DNA of 64,000 nucleotides, from positions 1-64,000 of the forward strand of contig JBCNNW010000004.1 of assembly GCA_039594205.1 (NCBI GenBank). The letters run 5' to 3'. Both the position numbers and the translations under genes were made by a program. Below are positions 60,550-64,000 of the stretch, in pieces; positions within the stretch are counted from its first letter, which is position 1; each line of letters starts with the position of its first letter. The notes beneath the pieces are model-generated. The model did no database searches. It saw only the letters and a program-made list of their open reading frames with translations, and had not been told where the DNA came from. This DNA is from Pseudescherichia sp039594205 (GTDB lineage: Bacteria; Pseudomonadota; Gammaproteobacteria; Enterobacterales; Enterobacteriaceae).

Positions 60550-61569
60550 ATGAGCAAAATCAAAAGCTATGCTGCCAAAGAAGCCGGGAGCGAACTGGAG
60601 CTGTACGAATACGACGCCGGGGAACTGCAGGCCGGGGACGTTGAGGTCCAGGTCGACTACTGCGGGATCTGCCACTCTGACCTGTCGATGATCGACAACG
60701 AGTGGGGCATGTCCCAGTATCCGCTGGTCGCCGGGCACGAGGTGATTGGTCGCGTGGCAGCCCTGGGCAGCGCGGCGCAGGACAAAGGTCTGAAGGTGGG
60801 CCAGCGTGTGGGTATCGGCTGGACGGCGCGCAGCTGTGGCCACTGCGATGCCTGTATCAGCGGCAACCAGATCAACTGTCTGGAAGGCGCGACGCCAACC
60901 ATCCTTAACCGCGGCGGCTTTGCTGAAAAGATCCGTGCCGACTGGCAGTGGGTGATCCCGCTTCCGGACAGCATCGATATTCAATCCGCCGGGCCGATGC
61001 TCTGCGGTGGCATCACGGTGTTTAAACCGCTGCTGATGCACAACATCACTGCCACCAGCCGCGTCGGGGTGATCGGTATCGGCGGTCTGGGCCATATCGC
61101 TATTAAACTGCTACACGCCATGGGTTGCGAGGTGACGGCGTTCAGCTCTAACCCAGCGAAAGAGCAGGAAGTGTTAGGGTTCGGGGCAGATAAGGTGGTG
61201 AACAGCCGCGATCCAGAGGCGTTGAAAGCCCTGGCGGGTCAGTTCGATCTGATCATCAACACCGTTAACGTCGACCTGAACTGGCAGCCCTACTTCGAGG
61301 CGCTGGCTCACGGCGGAAACTTCCACACCGTTGGCGCAGTGCTGAAGCCGCTTCCGGTTCCGGCCTTCACCCTGATCGGTGGCGACCGCAGCATCTCTGG
61401 TTCGGCAACCGGTACGCCGTACGAGCTGCGCAAGCTGCTGCGCTTCGCCGGTCGTAGCAAGGTTGCGCCGCAGACCGAGCTGTTCCCGATGTCGCAGATC
61501 AACGAGGCCCTGCAGCACGTTCGTGACGGCAAGGCCCGTTATCGCGTGGTGTTGAAGGCAGATTTTTAA
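60550..61569 (+). CDS. ahr: NADPH-dependent aldehyde reductase Ahr (YjgB)
   Basis: 339 residues, zinc alcohol dehydrogenase of the MDR family. Catalytic zinc site in YCGICHSDLS and GHEVIGRV, structural zinc in CGHCDACISGNQINC, and Rossmann motif GIGGLGHIAIK. E. coli Ahr reduces many aldehydes with NADPH. Position next to leuX matches E. coli. It is convergent with the dihydroxyacetone kinase gene. Confidence 0.93.
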   Translation: MSKIKSYAAKEAGSELELYEYDAGELQAGDVEVQVDYCGICHSDLSMIDNEWGMSQYPLVAGHEVIGRVAALGSAAQDKGLKVGQRVGIGWTARSCGHCDACISGNQINCLEGATPTILNRGGFAEKIRADWQWVIPLPDSIDIQSAGPMLCGGITVFKPLLMHNITATSRVGVIGIGGLGHIAIKLLHAMGCEVTAFSSNPAKEQEVLGFGADKVVNSRDPEALKALAGQFDLIINTVNVDLNWQPYFEALAHGGNFHTVGAVLKPLPVPAFTLIGGDRSISGSATGTPYELRKLLRFAGRSKVAPQTELFPMSQINEALQHVRDGKARYRVVLKADF

Positions 61570-61578
61570 GTTGTAAAC

Positions 61579-61602
61579 GCCCGGCGGCGCAGGTCGCCGG
61601 GC
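61579..61602. terminator. Hairpin between convergent ahr and dhaK
   Basis: GCCCGGCG / CGCCGGGC stem with an eight-base loop, ten bases after the ahr stop. No strong T-run follows, so it is a weak terminator or REP-like hairpin. Confidence 0.5.
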
Positions 61603-61610
61603 AGTAAAGG

Positions 61611-63254
61611 TTACGCCTTCACTAAAGCAGCAAAGACCTCGGCCACTGCCACCGCACCCGGATCGGTAACGCCGGTCAGGCTGTCGCTGTTCACGTATGA
61701 CGAACGCCCCGCGCCCGCTTTCTGCATCTTCGCGGTGCTCTCTGCCCCCTCTTTCGCCGCCGCGACCGCAGCGCTAAGATCCTGGCTCTGCAACGCCTCC
61801 AGCGCAGGCTGTAGGGCGTCGATCAGCGTCCGGTCACCCAGATCCGCTCCACCGTAGTGTTTCATCTGCTTGAGGCCTTTTAACAGCGCATCGGCGATGT
61901 TCTGCCCGTCGTGAATCGCCTGCCCCGCAGCGGTGAAGAATATCGACATCAGCACCCCGCTGGAGCCACCCATTACCGTCGCGAGTCGCTCACCGATGAG
62001 CTGGAAGAGCTGAGCGCTGTTATCCAGCGGCAGCTTGCCCTGTTCGAGCTGCTGGGCGATATCCCGCGCGCCCTCGGCAAAGGTTGAGCCGGTATCGCCG
62101 TCGCCTACTTTGGCATCCAGGGCGTTGAGCCGGTTCTCCAGGCTAATCAGCGTCTCGGTGGCGGCTTTAACGATGGCGCTAACCGCCGGGTTGTCGGAGG
62201 GCTGGGTCTCAATGCCGGTAGTAATCGCGTTATGCTTCACCGTGCGCACCGGGGCGAAGGCCACCGCTTTTTGCCAGCCGACGGTCTCAACGTCGGCGTT
62301 GAGGGCGCGCTCAAACTCATCGTTGAGGCGCAGCAGCGAGAGCGAGAAGCCTTTCATATCCAGGGAGCTGACCAGCGGCGCGGGGCCGATGAGGTAAGCA
62401 ATCTGATCCTTGAGCGCCGAGTGCGCCAGCTCTTTGGTGAGCAGGGCCATCTCCAGCGCCGAGACGCCGCCAAGGTTGTTGATCAGCACCGCCACACGGT
62501 CGTTACCCGCTTTCGCCTTCAGCGGCTCGACGAGGGTGTCGATGAGGGTTTTACTGTTGTGGGTGTCGACGATGCTGGCTCCCGGCTCGCCATGGATGCC
62601 GAGGCCCAGCTCGACCTTGCCGCGCTGGATGCGGTTCTCCTCCTCTTCGCCGCTGCCCGGCAGGTTGCAGGTCTCCATCGCCAGCCCGAGGCTCCAGACG
62701 CTGTCGCTGGCCTGCTGGGCGATAGCCCGCACCTCGCCAAGGGATTTACCCTGCTCGGCGGCGTAGCCCGCAATCTTATGCACCAGCGCCGTCCCGGCGA
62801 TGCCGCGCGGCTGCTTGTTATCCGGCAGAGCGATGTCGTCGGCGACGATCACCATCTCGACCTTCAGGCCGTGACGCTTGGCTTTCTCTGCCGCGAGGCC
62901 GAAGTTGAGGCGGTCCCCGGTGTAGTTTTTGACGATCAGCAAACAGCCGCGATCGCCGGTGACGGCGACGATGGCGTTAAGCACCGCGTCGACGCTGGGG
63001 GAGGCAAACACGTCTCCGCAGACGGCGGCGGTGAGCATCCCTTTGCCGACGAAGCCCGCGTGGGCTGGCTCGTGGCCGGAGCCGCCGCCGGAGATGACCG
63101 CCACGCGGCCCTTGTCCCAGTCGCCGCGTGCAACAATGCGGATAGCGGGATCGATATCGAGACGCACCAGGTTCGCATGCGGCGCGGAGATAATTAAGCC
63201 TTCGATGGCATCATTGACCAGCTGTTTGCGGTCGTTGAAGAAAAATTTGGACAT
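61611..63254 (-). CDS. dhaK: ATP-dependent dihydroxyacetone kinase (DhaK-DhaL fused)
   Basis: 547 residues, close to the 552-residue Citrobacter enzyme. Residues 1-330 are the DhaK substrate domain, with GGGSGHEPAHAGFVGKG near 55 and the covalent-binding histidine in GLGIHGEPG near 218. Residues 350-547 are the DhaL nucleotide domain with DAKVGDGDTGSTFAEG binding magnesium-ATP. It phosphorylates dihydroxyacetone to feed glycolysis. It differs from E. coli, which uses a PEP-dependent three-subunit enzyme. Monocistronic, between ahr and lptG. Confidence 0.93.
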   Translation of the reverse strand: MSKFFFNDRKQLVNDAIEGLIISAPHANLVRLDIDPAIRIVARGDWDKGRVAVISGGGSGHEPAHAGFVGKGMLTAAVCGDVFASPSVDAVLNAIVAVTGDRGCLLIVKNYTGDRLNFGLAAEKAKRHGLKVEMVIVADDIALPDNKQPRGIAGTALVHKIAGYAAEQGKSLGEVRAIAQQASDSVWSLGLAMETCNLPGSGEEEENRIQRGKVELGLGIHGEPGASIVDTHNSKTLIDTLVEPLKAKAGNDRVAVLINNLGGVSALEMALLTKELAHSALKDQIAYLIGPAPLVSSLDMKGFSLSLLRLNDEFERALNADVETVGWQKAVAFAPVRTVKHNAITTGIETQPSDNPAVSAIVKAATETLISLENRLNALDAKVGDGDTGSTFAEGARDIAQQLEQGKLPLDNSAQLFQLIGERLATVMGGSSGVLMSIFFTAAGQAIHDGQNIADALLKGLKQMKHYGGADLGDRTLIDALQPALEALQSQDLSAAVAAAKEGAESTAKMQKAGAGRSSYVNSDSLTGVTDPGAVAVAEVFAALVKA

Positions 63255-63364
63255 AGCTTCCCGAGCGGTTAATTAATCGTAAGGAAAGCATAGACGGTGT
63301 GACGAAGCGCAAAGTATGAAAGCAGGATTTTCCCCGCCAAAAAAAGGGCGGGGAGGAGACAAAG

Positions 63365-64000
63365 TTACGCCCGACGCATCATCAGCAATACGCTGATCGC
63401 CAGGAACAGGGCGCTCGGCAGCAGTGCGCCAATGACCGGCGGGATGCCGTACACCAGCGTCAGCGGGCCGAAGATCTGGTCCAGCACGTAGAAGACGAAG
63501 CCAAAGCTGATCCCGGTGACTACCCGCACCCCCATCGGCACGCTGCGCAGCGGGCCAAAGATGAACGACAGCGCCATCAGCATCATGACTGCCACCGACA
63601 GCGGCTGGAAGATCTTACTCCACATGTTGAGCTGATAGCGGCCAGAGTCCTGCCCGGTTGACTTCAGGTAGCTAATGTAATCGCGCAGGCCGCTGATGGA
63701 GAGCGCATCCGGCTCCAGCGCAACCACGCCCAGCTTATCCGGCGTAAGCGTCGTTTTCCACGTACCGGTTACCGTCTGAGAGCCGGTGATCTGCTTCGGA
63801 TCCTGCAGATTAGACTCATCCACCTGTGACATTCGCCAAAACTTCTCTTTATCATCAAAAATCGCGTAGGCAGCATAGCGCACCGACTGCAGACGACGCT
63901 GGTCGTTGAAGCTGTAAATGCTCACGCCGTTCAGCTCATTGTTACCAGTGATGCGCTCAATATAGACAAAATTATTGCCATCTTTAGCCCAAAGACCCTG
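63365..64000 (-). CDS. lptG: LptG lipopolysaccharide export permease, C-terminal part
   Basis: The gene runs off the window; the frame stays open to base 64000 and covers about 211 C-terminal residues. Visible are the end of the periplasmic beta-jellyroll domain (SIYSFNDQRRLQSVRYA, LRDYISYLK) and the last three membrane helices (about SVAVMMLMALSFIFGPL, GISFGFVFYVLDQIFGPL, LPSALFLAISVLLMM). With LptF and LptB it extracts LPS from the inner membrane. Placement next to the leuX/ahr segment matches E. coli. Confidence 0.93.
   Translation of the reverse strand, partial: QGLWAKDGNNFVYIERITGNNELNGVSIYSFNDQRRLQSVRYAAYAIFDDKEKFWRMSQVDESNLQDPKQITGSQTVTGTWKTTLTPDKLGVVALEPDALSISGLRDYISYLKSTGQDSGRYQLNMWSKIFQPLSVAVMMLMALSFIFGPLRSVPMGVRVVTGISFGFVFYVLDQIFGPLTLVYGIPPVIGALLPSALFLAISVLLMMRRA

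Noticed and set aside
63332..63353. GC-rich hairpin after lptG as an intrinsic terminator
   Set aside because: The stem is clear, but on the lptG strand no T-run follows; its A/T loop is the only such run.

Overview
The window is a piece of an enterobacterial (Enterobacteriaceae) chromosome. It has the E. coli-type order dnaT-dnaC-yjjA-opgB at the left end and leuX-ahr-lptG at the right end, which corresponds to the E. coli 97-99 min region. Protein similarity recalled from E. coli (DnaC, OpgB, Tsr, BtsT, YjiA, YjiR, YjiN, Ahr, LptG) fits an Enterobacter/Lelliottia/Leclercia-like relative, but the species cannot be fixed by eye.

Layout. 1-18.4 kb is mostly core: replication loader genes, osmoregulated glucan modification (opgB), serine chemoreceptor tsr with a sigma-28 promoter, the pyruvate transporter operon btsT-yjiX-yjiA with a tandem BtsR site and a CRP site, an AraC/LysE pair, a BrnT-BrnA toxin-antitoxin pair, the yjiS/yjiR divergent pair, an aldehyde dehydrogenase, a VOC protein and yjiN. 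At 17.3-19.4 kb there is a two-gene HlyD/DUF2955 efflux unit. 19.9-26.1 kb is a six-gene operon built around a ZorA/ZorB-like proton-driven motor, with an AAA+ ATPase, a Gly/Ser/Ala-rich coiled-coil protein, a YaaW-family protein and a membrane protein; its gene set does not match the classic Zorya types. 26.1-38.2 kb holds a RoxA-type ribosomal oxygenase, an SOS-controlled SymE toxin, a WYL regulator, a giant glycosidase-glycosyltransferase-flavoprotein fusion next to a manganese catalase, and a complete 4-hydroxyphenylacetate decarboxylase operon (p-cresol formation).

38.3-58.5 kb is accessory. It begins with a decayed type VI effector/immunity locus with DUF1493 genes. Two tandem islands integrated at leuX follow. 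The distal island (about 40-47.8 kb, integrase at 46.5-47.8 kb) carries a Septu-like pair whose ATPase is fused to a methyltransferase-like domain with a damaged catalytic motif, and a three-gene NdpA-like/membrane module. The proximal island (47.96-58.53 kb) is a full P4-type satellite: alpha replicase, Cnr, Icd/Ash, Vis, Sid, Delta, Psu, two clusters of GGTGAACAG iterons, and an integrase beside leuX. Between psu and the integrase, a known cargo hotspot of P4-like satellites, sit three overlapping AT-rich genes, the last a PD-(D/E)XK nuclease.

58.5-64 kb returns to core: leuX, an HNH-nuclease/methyltransferase gene pair, ahr, a one-piece dihydroxyacetone kinase and the 3' part of lptG. The most promising candidates for undescribed systems are the ZorAB-centred operon, the methylase-PtuA fusion and the satellite cargo operon.
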